Shown: positions 41,508-49,724, counted from the stretch's first letter. The stretch: 64,000 bases of DNA from Brevundimonas bacteroides DSM 4726 (GCF_000701445.1 NZ_JNIX01000016.1:1-64000), one strand, 5' to 3'. Translations and numbers: made by a program. Notes: generated from the sequence alone by a model not told the origin.

Positions 41508-42221
41508 ATGGCCGCCCCCCGCTATCGCCAGCTCGCCGAGACCCTCCGCGCCGCCATTGCGCGCGGGGACTATGCGGTCGGGTCGCAGCTGCCGCCGGAG
41601 CTGGAGTTGGCCGAGACCCACGGGGTGTCGCGTCATACGGCGCGGGACGCCATCCGCCTCTTGACCGACGCTGGGCTGATCGCGCGGCGGCGGGGGGCCG
41701 GGACGACGGTGATCGCGGCGGCCAGTCCCTCGGCCTACGTCCAGCCGCTGGGCGGGGTCGAGGACCTGATGCAGTACGCCCAGACGGCGAAGCTGAAAGT
41801 ACTGGCGCAGAAGGAGCGCCGCCTCACCTCGGACGAGGCCGCGCGGATCGGCGGCGACGTTGAGCGCACCTGGTTGGTCATAGACGGGCTACGGATCGCA
41901 GAAGCCCTGCCGCTCGCCCTGTCGCGGATCTATGTGCCCCAGCCGTTCACGGGGGTGGCGGGCGATCTTGGCGAGGGGCGGTCGGTGCATGCCTTGCTGG
42001 ACGAACGGTTCGGCGTGGCGGCGGGACGGATCGATCAGGAGATCACGGCGGAGCTGCTGTCGGCTGGCGATGCCAAGGCCCTGAAGGCGGAGCCCGGCGG
42101 GGCGGCGTTGCGGACGCTGCGGCGTTATCACGGGGACGACGGCGCGCTCATCCTTGCGTCGGATTCGGTCCATCCAGGCGGGCGGTTCGTCTATGCGATG
42201 ACGTATCGGCGGGAGGGCTAG
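41508..42221 (+). CDS. GntR/HutC family transcriptional regulator with UTRA domain
   Basis: A 237-residue repressor-type regulator: winged helix-turn-helix in residues about 5-70 (AIARGDYAVGSQLPPELELAETHGVSRHTARDAIRLL) and a UTRA ligand domain in about 95-230 (LALSRIYVPQPF, ASDSVHPGGRFVYAMTYR). It probably binds the palindromes at 40,181 and 46,979 and responds to a pathway intermediate. The 3' end overlaps the convergent CoA-transferase gene by four bases. Confidence 0.92.
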   Translation: MAAPRYRQLAETLRAAIARGDYAVGSQLPPELELAETHGVSRHTARDAIRLLTDAGLIARRRGAGTTVIAAASPSAYVQPLGGVEDLMQYAQTAKLKVLAQKERRLTSDEAARIGGDVERTWLVIDGLRIAEALPLALSRIYVPQPFTGVAGDLGEGRSVHALLDERFGVAAGRIDQEITAELLSAGDAKALKAEPGGAALRTLRRYHGDDGALILASDSVHPGGRFVYAMTYRREG

Positions 42222-43336
42222 GGCGCGCGCTTCGCCCTAATCCCCGCTCCGTGCTCGTCCAGCCGCGGCACGGTCGGGTCGATCACGGCAGGCTCCTCGC
42301 GAAACCGGATGGGCGTGCCGACGATCTCGTTTCCGTCGGCGTCGCGCGCCAGCATGCCGCGCGCCTGAAGCGCCGGATCGTCGAACGCGTCCTTCAGGGT
42401 GCGGACGGGGGCCCAGCAGACGTCCTTGTCGGCGAACCAGGTTTCCCATTCGGCGAGGGGGCGGATGACGAAGGTCTCGCGCAGAAACGCCCGTAGCGGC
42501 TCCTGCCCCGGTCCCGGCGGCCGTTCGGCGTAGGGGATCAGGTCCTCGCGCCCGAGCGGCGTCAGCAGGTTGCGCGCGAACTTCACCTCGGCCCCGCCGA
42601 GCGCCAGCCAGCGGTCGTCGGCGGTGCGATAGAGGCCGTACATGGCGTTGCCGCCCCAGGAGCGTTCGTTCTTGACGACATGGGGTTCGCCGGTGGCGAA
42701 GATCCGGCCCGTGACGTTGGGCGTCCAGGCGAGGACGCTGTCGAACATGGCCACGTCGAGGTAGTCCCCGTGACCCGTCTCGCGCTTCTTTAGCAGGGCC
42801 ATCAGCACGCCGGACAGCGCCGTCAGCGACGCCAGCGCATCGGCCACCGGCATGGCGGGCATGGCGGGCAGGCCGTCCTGGCCCTCGTTCAACGAGACGA
42901 CGCCGGCGAGCGCCTGGACCGCCACGTCGTGCGCGGGGCGGTCACGATACGGCCCGTCCTGTCCGAAGGCCGAGATGGCGCAATAGACGACGCCCGGATT
43001 GACGGCCCGGACCACATCGTAGTCCACGCCCAGCCGCTTTGCCACGCCCGGCCGGAAGGCCTCGACCATCACATCGGCCTCGGCTGCGAGTCCCATGAAA
43101 ACAGCGTGATCCGCCGGGTCCTTCAGGTTCAGCTGAATGGAGCGCTTGCCGCGATGGGTGTTCCTGAACCAGACGCTTTCGCCGCCCTTGCGATAGCCGA
43201 CATGGCGGGTGGGTTCGCCTTCCCCGACCGGCTCGACCTTGATCACCTCGGCGCCGTGGTCGGCCATCATCAGGGTCAGCATCGGCCCCGGCAGGAACAG
43301 GCTGAGGTCGAGGACCTTGACGCCCCGGAGCTTCAC
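42218..43336 (-). CDS. Family III (CaiB/BaiF) CoA-transferase, copy 2
   Basis: A 372-residue family III CoA-transferase. The catalytic Asp is in RPAHDVAVQALAG (about residue 160), and the N-terminus GVKVLDLSLFLPGPMLTLMMADHGAEVIKVEP is typical. The GTG start overlaps the upstream transferase stop (GTGA). As the last gene of the lyase/hydratase/dehydrogenase operon it probably loads CoA onto a dicarboxylic acid such as itaconate, mesaconate or methylsuccinate; in Pseudomonas the itaconate CoA-transferase is of this family. Confidence 0.9.
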   Translation of the reverse strand: MKLRGVKVLDLSLFLPGPMLTLMMADHGAEVIKVEPVGEGEPTRHVGYRKGGESVWFRNTHRGKRSIQLNLKDPADHAVFMGLAAEADVMVEAFRPGVAKRLGVDYDVVRAVNPGVVYCAISAFGQDGPYRDRPAHDVAVQALAGVVSLNEGQDGLPAMPAMPVADALASLTALSGVLMALLKKRETGHGDYLDVAMFDSVLAWTPNVTGRIFATGEPHVVKNERSWGGNAMYGLYRTADDRWLALGGAEVKFARNLLTPLGREDLIPYAERPPGPGQEPLRAFLRETFVIRPLAEWETWFADKDVCWAPVRTLKDAFDDPALQARGMLARDADGNEIVGTPIRFREEPAVIDPTVPRLDEHGAGIRAKRAP

Positions 43337-44472
43337 CGGCCCAGTACCCTGGCGGTCTGCTCGCCGAGCTTGGGCGCCCGCAAGCCGGGGGCCCGCTCGC
43401 CATCGATCTTCACCGGGCTGGCCAGCATGTGCAGGCCGCCGTCGCGGTCGGGATGATCGACCACGTCGCGCATGCCGACCTCGGCGACGAAGGGATTGGC
43501 GAGCGCCTCGGCGACATCGCGGACCGGCGCGAAGGGCACTTCGCCGCCGAGCAGTCCTAGCCATTCGTCGGTCGTGCGTGTCGAGGTGACGGCGTCCACC
43601 GCGTCACTTAGGGCCGCCAGGTTGGCCCGGCGGGACGGGATGTCGGCGAAGCGGCGGTCGGACTTCAGAGCATCGGCCCCGGCCAGCTCGCAGAACCGGT
43701 CCCAGAACTTGGGCGTCTGGCACATCAGCAGGCCCCAGCCATCGGCCGTTTTCACGAGCTGCGACGGCGCGATCGAGGGATGGGAGCCGCGCGGCAGGCG
43801 GCCCACGTCGTGGCCCTCGTTCATGGCCCAAACCGCCGGATAGCTGAGCTGATGGAGCGCCACGTCGAACAGGCTGACGTCCACGTCGCAGCCGACGCCG
43901 GTCTCGCGCGCCTTCAGGATGGCGCTGACGGTCGCCATGGCCCACATCGTCCCCGTCATGAAATCAACCATTGACAGACCGAAGCGCGTGGGCGGCGCGT
44001 CCGGCTCTCCGGTCAGGCTCATGAATCCGGCTTCGGCCTGCATGAGGTAGTCGTAGCCGGGCCAGGCCTCGCGGCTGTTGTTCCGCCCATAGGCCGACAG
44101 GTGGGCGCAGACGATCGACGGCTTGACCGCCTTCAGGCTGGGATAGTCGATCCGCATCTTCGCCGGCTGATCGCCGCGCAGATTGTTGACCACGGCGTCC
44201 GCGGACTGGACCAGGCGCTCGAAGTCGGCGCGGCCCTCCGGCGTCTTGATTTCCAGCGCCACCGACGACTTCGAGCGCGAGAAGGTCTGGAAGAACTGGC
44301 TGTCGCCCTCGCCCAGGAAGTAGGGCCCGGTCTGGCGCGACACGTCCCCGCCCAAGGACGGCGCCTCGATCTTGATGACCTCGGCCCCCAGCTCGGCCAT
44401 CAGCATGGTGCCGTAGGGGCCGGCCCCGTACTGCTCGACCGCCAGGATGCGGACGCCGTCTAGAGGCCGCAT
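43333..44472 (-). CDS. Family III (CaiB/BaiF) CoA-transferase, copy 1
   Basis: A 379-residue family III CoA-transferase with VRILAVEQYGAGPYGTMLMAELGAEVIKIEAP at the N-terminus, the catalytic Asp in WPGYDYLMQAEAG (about residue 165) and GLSMVDFMTGTMWAMATVSAIL. It is distinct from copy 2, so the two enzymes may serve different acids or form a heteromer. It overlaps the dehydrogenase stop by one base (TGATG). Confidence 0.9.
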   Translation of the reverse strand: MRPLDGVRILAVEQYGAGPYGTMLMAELGAEVIKIEAPSLGGDVSRQTGPYFLGEGDSQFFQTFSRSKSSVALEIKTPEGRADFERLVQSADAVVNNLRGDQPAKMRIDYPSLKAVKPSIVCAHLSAYGRNNSREAWPGYDYLMQAEAGFMSLTGEPDAPPTRFGLSMVDFMTGTMWAMATVSAILKARETGVGCDVDVSLFDVALHQLSYPAVWAMNEGHDVGRLPRGSHPSIAPSQLVKTADGWGLLMCQTPKFWDRFCELAGADALKSDRRFADIPSRRANLAALSDAVDAVTSTRTTDEWLGLLGGEVPFAPVRDVAEALANPFVAEVGMRDVVDHPDRDGGLHMLASPVKIDGERAPGLRAPKLGEQTARVLGR

Positions 44473-45653
44473 CACACCTTGTTCCTCGCCACCAGCTGCT
44501 TGGCGATGATGATGCGCTGCATCTCGTTGGTTCCCTCGCCGATGCACATCAGGGGCGCGTCGCGGTACAGCCGCTCGATGACGTATTCCTTGGAGTAGCC
44601 ATAGCCGCCGTGGATGCGCATGGCCTCGGTGGCGACCTCGACGGCCGTCTCGGAGGCGAAGTACTTCGCCATGCCCGCCTCCATGTCGATCCGCCCGCCG
44701 GCGTCGAAGGCGCGGGCCGCGTCCTCGACCAGCAGTTCGGCGGCGCGGGTTCGGGCCGCCATGTCGCCGAGCTTGAGCTGGATCGCCTGGTGCTCGGCGA
44801 TGGGCTTGCCCATGGTCTTGCGGGTCTGGGCGTAGGCGACGCTTTCGCGCAGGGCCCGCTTGGCGATGCCGACCGAGCGGGCGGCGATGTTGACGCGGCC
44901 GATCTCCAGACCGCCGGTCGCCATGAAGAAGCCCTGCCCCTCCTCGCCGCCGACGAGGCTGAGCTCGGCGTCGCAGCGATAGCCGTCGAAGATGAACTCG
45001 CCGGAATCGATGCCCTTGTAGCCCAGCTTCTCCAGCTTCTTGCCGTTGGAGATGCCCGGCAGCGGCGCCTTGGTCTCCGGGTCGATCTTGGACACGATCA
45101 GCATCGACATGCCCTTGTAGCGCGGCTGCCCCTCCGGGTCGGTCTTGACCAGCAGGGCGCAGCAGTGGCCCTGGATGGCGTTGGAGATCCAGGTCTTGGT
45201 CCCAGTCACCACATAGTCGGAGCCGTCGCGCGTCGCGACCGTGCGAATGGCCTGAAGGTCGGTGCCCGCGTCCGGCTCGGTCAGGCCCAGGCCGCCGCGC
45301 ATCTCCCCGGTGACGAACTTCGGCAGCCAGTAGTCCTTCTGCTTCTGCGTGCCGAAGCGCTGGACGACGGTCGCCATCATCAGGTGGGAGTTGAAGATGC
45401 CGGTCAGGCTCATCCACTCCTCGGCGATGCGCATGACAATCCGCGAATAGGTCGTCGCCGACAGACCCAGCCCGCCATACTCGGGATCGATGATGGCCCC
45501 GAACAGGCCCAGCTCGGCCATGTCGTCCACCAGGTCGGCGGGCCAGATGTCGCCGTGCTCCAGTTCCATGGCGACCGGGCGGACCTTCTGCTCGATCCAC
45601 TTGTCGATGGCGTCCAGAATGGCGCGTTCGTCGGCGTCAGAGATGTTCGTCAT
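44472..45653 (-). CDS. Acyl-CoA dehydrogenase
   Basis: A 393-residue FAD-dependent acyl-CoA dehydrogenase. Motifs are GLGLTEPDAGTDLQAIRT, TGTKTWISNA and the catalytic base region MCIGEGTNEMQRIIIAKQL (glutamate in GEGTNE). In context it could oxidise methylsuccinyl-CoA to mesaconyl-CoA, as suggested for the equivalent gene of the Pseudomonas itaconate cluster; this is inference. It lies one base after the MaoC gene in the same operon. Confidence 0.93.
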   Translation of the reverse strand: MTNISDADERAILDAIDKWIEQKVRPVAMELEHGDIWPADLVDDMAELGLFGAIIDPEYGGLGLSATTYSRIVMRIAEEWMSLTGIFNSHLMMATVVQRFGTQKQKDYWLPKFVTGEMRGGLGLTEPDAGTDLQAIRTVATRDGSDYVVTGTKTWISNAIQGHCCALLVKTDPEGQPRYKGMSMLIVSKIDPETKAPLPGISNGKKLEKLGYKGIDSGEFIFDGYRCDAELSLVGGEEGQGFFMATGGLEIGRVNIAARSVGIAKRALRESVAYAQTRKTMGKPIAEHQAIQLKLGDMAARTRAAELLVEDAARAFDAGGRIDMEAGMAKYFASETAVEVATEAMRIHGGYGYSKEYVIERLYRDAPLMCIGEGTNEMQRIIIAKQLVARNKV

Positions 45654-45654
45654 T

Positions 45655-46176
45655 TCAGTAGTTTCCGACCCGGTCCTCGACCGCGTTGCCACGCGCCGGG
45701 ATCAGCATGTTGCGCACGAAGGTGCAGACCTGAACGCCGTCCTGGTTCAGGCCGATGGTGCGGATGGTGACGATGCCCTGGCCGGGCCGCGACTGGCTCT
45801 CGCGCTTCTTCAGCACCTCGCTCTCGCCATAGATGGTGTCGCCGGCGAAGACGGGGGCGGTGAACTTGACCTCGTCCATGCCCAGGTTGGCGATGGCCTT
45901 CTGGCTGCAGTCGGTGACGCTCATGCCGATGAGCAGGGCGAGGGTGTAGGGGCTGACCACGATGTTGCGCTTGAACTCCGAGGCCTTGGCGAACTCGGCG
46001 TCGAAATGCATCGGGTGGGTGTTCATCGTCATCAGCGTGAACAGGTGATTGTCGTACTCCGTCACCGTCTTGCCGGGGCGGTGCTCATAGACGTCGCCGA
46101 CGATGAAATCCTCGAAGTAGCGACCGAAGGTCTCGCGGTAGCGTTGCGGGCCAACTTCCTTGAATTGCTGCACCAT
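45655..46176 (-). CDS. MaoC family dehydratase (enoyl-CoA hydratase 2 type)
   Basis: A 173-residue hot-dog-fold hydratase. The catalytic region is MNTHPMHFDAEFAKASEFKRNIVVSPYTLALLIG, with YFEDFIVGDVYEHRPGKTVTEYDNHLF upstream and KFTAPVFAGDTIYGESEVL downstream. The MNTHPxHFD form resembles itaconyl-CoA or mesaconyl-CoA hydratases more than the general R-hydratase DxNPxH. It starts immediately at the stop of the CitE gene and is probably translated together with it. Confidence 0.9.
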   Translation of the reverse strand: MVQQFKEVGPQRYRETFGRYFEDFIVGDVYEHRPGKTVTEYDNHLFTLMTMNTHPMHFDAEFAKASEFKRNIVVSPYTLALLIGMSVTDCSQKAIANLGMDEVKFTAPVFAGDTIYGESEVLKKRESQSRPGQGIVTIRTIGLNQDGVQVCTFVRNMLIPARGNAVEDRVGNY

Positions 46177-46965
46177 TCAGGCGTCTCCGACGTGTTCGAG
46201 CGTGCGCCGGGCGGCGCGGATCAGAGGTTTCTCGATCAGCTTGCCGTCCAGCAGGGCGGCCCCGCCGCCGGCCGCCTCGAAGGCGTCGAGCACGCGCCGC
46301 GCGCGGGCGATCTCGGCCTCAGTCGGGGTGAAGACGGCGTGCACGGGACCGATCTGGGCGGGGTGGATGCAGGCCCGGCCGGTGAAGCCCATGGCCTTGA
46401 TCCGATGAGTCGAGGCGATCAGGTCGGCCTCGTCGGCGATGTCGAGGTGGGGCACGTCCAGCAACTCGACCCCCGCCCGGGCGCAGGCGGCGGCGAGCAC
46501 GCCTCGGGCGTGGAACAGGGGCTCCCACTCCATCGTGCAGCCCAGATCGGCGGCGTAGTCGGCCCCGCCGAACAGGACGCCCTGCACCCCCGGCGCGGCG
46601 GCGATGTCCCAGGCGGCGTGTAGCCCCTCCGCGCTCTCGACGATGGGCCAGAGCGGGGCGTCAATGGCGGCGCGGACGGCGGCGACATCGGCGGCCGAGG
46701 CGGCCTTGGGGATCATGACGAAGACCGGCCCGGCCACGTTCAGCGCGGCGAGGTCCGCCTCCCCGTCGGCCGTTCCTACCGCGTTGACACGAATTCCGAA
46801 CCGGCCGTCCAGCGCCGAGATCGCGGCCGCTCGCCCGGCGTCCTTGCCGTCCGGCGGCACGGCGTCTTCCAGATCGATGCAGACGCCGTCGGCCCCGGCC
46901 CCGGCCGCCTTGTCGAAGCGGTCAGGCCGCGAACCGGGCACGAACAGGAGCGAGCGATAGGCCAT
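46177..46965 (-). CDS. HpcH/HpaI-CitE family lyase, possible citramalyl-CoA lyase
   Basis: A 262-residue CitE-like protein (TIM barrel). It starts MAYRSLLFVPGSRPDRFDKA and contains GVCIDLEDAVPPDGKD (substrate/metal region), IVESAEGLHAAW, GGADYAADLG and the C-terminal RACIHPAQIGPVHAVFTP. In itaconate degradation the equivalent enzyme splits citramalyl-CoA into pyruvate and acetyl-CoA; that is the leading hypothesis here. I chose the ATG at 46965 (GAGG upstream) over the ATG at 46992, which lies in the operator. It is the first gene of the operon. Confidence 0.87.
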   Translation of the reverse strand: MAYRSLLFVPGSRPDRFDKAAGAGADGVCIDLEDAVPPDGKDAGRAAAISALDGRFGIRVNAVGTADGEADLAALNVAGPVFVMIPKAASAADVAAVRAAIDAPLWPIVESAEGLHAAWDIAAAPGVQGVLFGGADYAADLGCTMEWEPLFHARGVLAAACARAGVELLDVPHLDIADEADLIASTHRIKAMGFTGRACIHPAQIGPVHAVFTPTEAEIARARRVLDAFEAAGGGAALLDGKLIEKPLIRAARRTLEHVGDA

Positions 46966-46978
46966 GACGCCTCGGATC

Positions 46979-46994
46979 AAATGTCCGGACATTT
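46979..46994. promoter_or_regulatory. Likely GntR operator, copy 2
   Basis: AAATGTCCGGACATTT is a perfect 16-base palindrome 14 bases upstream of the CitE start codon. It shares AAATGTCCGGACAT with the copy at 40,179 next to gntR. It sits at the promoter of the CitE-MaoC-dehydrogenase-CoA-transferase operon, so both operons and the gntR unit are predicted to be co-regulated. Confidence 0.75.
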
Positions 46995-47015
46995 AGTCGG
47001 AGTGCTGCCCGAAGG

Positions 47016-47645
47016 TCAATCCGCCCCGACCGCCATGCCTCTTTGGACGGCTGGGCGTCTGGCCGTCTCGGCATGCCAGCGCCTGAGCGCGGGATACGCC
47101 TCGAGCCAGCCGTCGAGCCGTTTCGCCGAGGTCGCCACCACCGGGAACAGCAGGCAGTCGACCACGCTGAACGCCTGCCCGCAGACCCATTCCCGCTCCG
47201 CCAGGCGCGCCTCGAACACGTCGAGCGATCGCCGCGCGCCGCCGGTCATGGTCTCGATCAGCCAGGGATCCGGCGTCGGGGCCAGCTGGGTGGCGAAGAA
47301 CTGCATGGCGAAGGGCATGGCGACCGAGGAGGAGATGGCGGCGGCCCACATCATCTGCTCGGCGCGGATCGCGGGGTCATCGGAGACCAGACCGTTCGCC
47401 CCCTTCTCCGCGGCATACCAGGCGATGGCGAGCGTCTCGGCCAGCACCAACGGTCGTCCGCCTGGCCCGTCCGGATCGCGCATCACGGGGGCCTTGCCGA
47501 AGGGGTTGAGCGCCAGAAACTCCGGCGTGCGGTGCTCGCCCCTGGTCAGATCGATCATGGTCGCCCGATACGGCAGCCCCGCCTCCTCCAGCGCGATGTG
47601 GACCTTCTGGCCGTTGGCGGTCGGGACGGACCAGAGATCGATCAT
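47016..47645 (-). CDS. Glutathione S-transferase family protein
   Basis: A 209-residue GST: thioredoxin-like N-terminal domain (residues 1-85, with TANGQKVHIALEEAGLPYRATMIDL and LNPFGKAPVMRD) and helical C-terminal domain (from about residue 90; WVCGQAFSVVDCLLFPVVATSAKRL). It is the last gene of the HapK-like/SDR/deacetylase/GST operon, with its start overlapping the deacetylase stop by four bases. Substrate unknown; detoxification or an isomerisation step is possible. Confidence 0.9.
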   Translation of the reverse strand: MIDLWSVPTANGQKVHIALEEAGLPYRATMIDLTRGEHRTPEFLALNPFGKAPVMRDPDGPGGRPLVLAETLAIAWYAAEKGANGLVSDDPAIRAEQMMWAAAISSSVAMPFAMQFFATQLAPTPDPWLIETMTGGARRSLDVFEARLAEREWVCGQAFSVVDCLLFPVVATSAKRLDGWLEAYPALRRWHAETARRPAVQRGMAVGAD

Positions 47646-48526
47646 GCGGCGGGCGGCGGCACGGCGACGGCGAAGGCCTCGGCGATCTTGGCGCGGCTGG
47701 CAGTCCAGACGCCGGGTTTGCCCGCGATGTGCTCCAGGAAGCCGCGGAACGCGCCGATCCGCCCCGGCCGGCCGATGATGCGCAGATGCAGGCCCAGGCT
47801 CATCATCTTGGTCTCGCCGTCCATGGCCTCGGCGTGCATCTGGTCGAAGGTGTCGGTGGCGTATTGCAGCCAGTCCCGCGCCGTCAGCGCCGGGGCCAGC
47901 CAGAACTTCATGTCGTTGGAATCCAAGGCATAGGGCAGGATGACGATGGGTTTCGCGCCGTTCGCCGTCTCGACCACGTCCCAGAAGGGAAAGTCGTCGG
48001 AATAGTCGTCCATGTGATAGGCGAACCCCTCCTCGACCAGCAGCCGCCGCGTCGCCTCGGTGTGCAGATAGCGGCTCAGCCAGCCGGTCGGGGGCTTGCC
48101 GATCGTGCGCTCGATCGACTCCCAGCCCTTCCGGATGAAGTCCCGCTCCTTCTCCTCGTCCATCCAGAACTGGTGGGCCCAGCGCCAGCCGTGGCAGCAG
48201 ACCTCGTCGCCCCGCGCGACGATCTTCGCCGCCAGCTCGGGCGCGCGTTCCAGCGCCAGCGCCGCCGCCGTCCAGGTGGCTTCGATGCGGTGTTCGTCCA
48301 GCAGCTTCAGGATGCGCGGCGCGCCGGCCTTGATGCCGTACTGATAGTTGGACTCATTGCCGTGCATCCGCATCGGCCGCTTGGGCACGGCCGAGAGCTC
48401 ATCGACCGGTTCCGGCCCCTTGTCGCCGTCGCGGATGTTCTGCTCGGCCCCCTCCTCGACGTTGACGACGATGGACAGGGCCAGGCGATGACCGCCGGGC
48501 CAGGTGAAGTCAGCGGGCGCGGGCAT
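47642..48526 (-). CDS. Polysaccharide deacetylase family protein (PuuE/allantoinase-like)
   Basis: A 294-residue NodB-homology protein. Markers are RLALSIVVNVEEGAEQ at the N-terminus, EATWTAAALALERAPELA, GDEVCCHGWRWAHQ (metal-binding His region) and KMMSLGLHLRIIGRPGRIGAF. The arrangement resembles the PuuE/allantoinase-type subgroup that cleaves C-N bonds of small molecules rather than chitin deacetylases. It starts one base after the SDR stop and overlaps the GST start, so it is an inner gene of the operon. No signal peptide: cytoplasmic. Confidence 0.85.
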   Translation of the reverse strand: MPAPADFTWPGGHRLALSIVVNVEEGAEQNIRDGDKGPEPVDELSAVPKRPMRMHGNESNYQYGIKAGAPRILKLLDEHRIEATWTAAALALERAPELAAKIVARGDEVCCHGWRWAHQFWMDEEKERDFIRKGWESIERTIGKPPTGWLSRYLHTEATRRLLVEEGFAYHMDDYSDDFPFWDVVETANGAKPIVILPYALDSNDMKFWLAPALTARDWLQYATDTFDQMHAEAMDGETKMMSLGLHLRIIGRPGRIGAFRGFLEHIAGKPGVWTASRAKIAEAFAVAVPPPAA

Positions 48527-49351
48527 TCAGTGGGGCTCCTCGCCGCCCGAGACGTTCAGGCTCTCGGCGGTGATGTACTTCGCCTCGTCCGAGCACAGGA
48601 AGGCGACCGCGTCGGCGGTGTCCTCGGGCAGGCCAGGGCGGCGCAGCGGGATGCGGTTGGCCATGGCCTTCAGGTAGTCGTCGACGGAAGCCGCCCCGAC
48701 CACCTTGGCGAAATACTCGTTCTGCCAAGCGCCCAGGCCGGTGGTGACGTGGTTGGGGCAGACGTTGTTCAGCGTGATGCCATGCGGCCCCAGCTCGATG
48801 GCGGCGGACCGCGTCAGGCCCACCAGACCGTGCTTGGAGGCCGTATAGGCCTGAGCGTGCGGAAAGCCGGACTTGGCGGCCTGGGAGGCGATGTTGACGA
48901 TCCGCCCGCCCCGACCCTGTCGGATCATCACCTCGGCCGCCGCCTGGATGCCATAGAAGCAGCCGGACAGATTGACGTCGATCACAGCGCGCCAGTCGTC
49001 GGGTGTCACCTCCATGAGCGGCTTCATGATGTAGCCGATGCCGGCGTTGTTGACCCAGACGTCCAACCCGCCGTGGGTCTCGACCGCATGCGCCGCGAGC
49101 GCCCTGACCTGAACCGGATCGCGCACGTCGCACACGCAGGTGGAGGCGCCGGGCAGCTCGGCCGCAATGGCTTCCATCTCCTCGGTCGCGCCGATCATCG
49201 TGCCCGGTGTGGCCGCATCCTGCGAAGCCCCGATGTCGGAGATGACGACCCGCGCCCCCTCCCCGGCCAGCTTCCGGGCGATGGCCTCGCCCAGGCCTTT
49301 GCGGCGGCCAGAGCCGGTGACCACCGCCACCTTGCCGTCGAAGCGCCCCAT
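48527..49351 (-). CDS. Short-chain dehydrogenase/reductase (SDR)
   Basis: A 274-residue classical SDR, NAD(P)-dependent. Motifs: VTGSGRRKGLGEAIAR (Rossmann GxxxGxG with an insertion), VWVNNAG, INASQ-like IVNIASQAAKSG and the catalytic AYTASKHG (Tyr-x-x-x-Lys). The substrate is an alcohol or ketone of unknown identity. It overlaps the HapK-like stop by one base (TGATG), so it is the second gene of the operon. Confidence 0.92.
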   Translation of the reverse strand: MGRFDGKVAVVTGSGRRKGLGEAIARKLAGEGARVVISDIGASQDAATPGTMIGATEEMEAIAAELPGASTCVCDVRDPVQVRALAAHAVETHGGLDVWVNNAGIGYIMKPLMEVTPDDWRAVIDVNLSGCFYGIQAAAEVMIRQGRGGRIVNIASQAAKSGFPHAQAYTASKHGLVGLTRSAAIELGPHGITLNNVCPNHVTTGLGAWQNEYFAKVVGAASVDDYLKAMANRIPLRRPGLPEDTADAVAFLCSDEAKYITAESLNVSGGEEPH

Positions 49352-49671
49352 CAGAGGCTCTTGGTCACGAGGAAGGTCACGTCGACCATAGACTGGAACT
49401 CGCCGGCGATCTTCTGGGCCGCCGGGGTCGAGACCTCCTCGAAGAAGCGGCCCATGTCGTTGACGTCGATGGTCTCGACGTAGGCGTAAGGCGGCGCGGC
49501 GTCGGAGCCGAGCAACCCATCGACCTTGTGCACCTGGAAGTCGTCGACCGAGCCCATGGCGCGCACCGCCGCGATGTCGGTCGCCTTGGCCCAGGTTTCG
49601 TAGGCCGCCGGGTCCTGGCCCGGCTTCAGGTTGAAGAGGGCGAAGATTCGGGTGGCGGCCATGTGCGTCAT
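49351..49671 (-). CDS. REDY-like/HapK-like small protein
   Basis: A 106-residue protein that resembles the REDY-like HapK domain known from prodigiosin pathways: RIFALFNLKPGQDPAAYETWAKATDIAAVRAMGSVDDFQVHKV, then YVETIDVNDMGRFFEEV. The dimeric alpha/beta-barrel (DabB) fold is likely. The function in HapK-like families is not established. It is the first gene of the operon; the operator at 49,701 lies 30 bases upstream. A second in-frame ATG at 49662 is an alternative start. Confidence 0.78.
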   Translation of the reverse strand: MTHMAATRIFALFNLKPGQDPAAYETWAKATDIAAVRAMGSVDDFQVHKVDGLLGSDAAPPYAYVETIDVNDMGRFFEEVSTPAAQKIAGEFQSMVDVTFLVTKSL

Positions 49672-49700
49672 CCTGGAAGCTGGAGGAACCCTCGACGGGT

Positions 49701-49724
49701 AAATGATATAATCCTATATCATTT
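49701..49724. promoter_or_regulatory. Perfect 10-4-10 palindromic operator
   Basis: Left arm AAATGATATA and right arm TATATCATTT are perfect reverse complements separated by ATCC. The site lies between the divergent HapK-like operon (minus) and the methyltransferase operon (plus), covering AT-rich sequence that could be a -10 region. The same design recurs at 33,766. Confidence 0.72.

Noticed and set aside
46966..46992. Upstream ATG of the CitE gene (MSGHLIRGV) as real start
   Set aside because: It lies within the palindromic operator, while the ATG at 46965 has a GAGG ribosome-binding site and gives the canonical CitE N-terminus.
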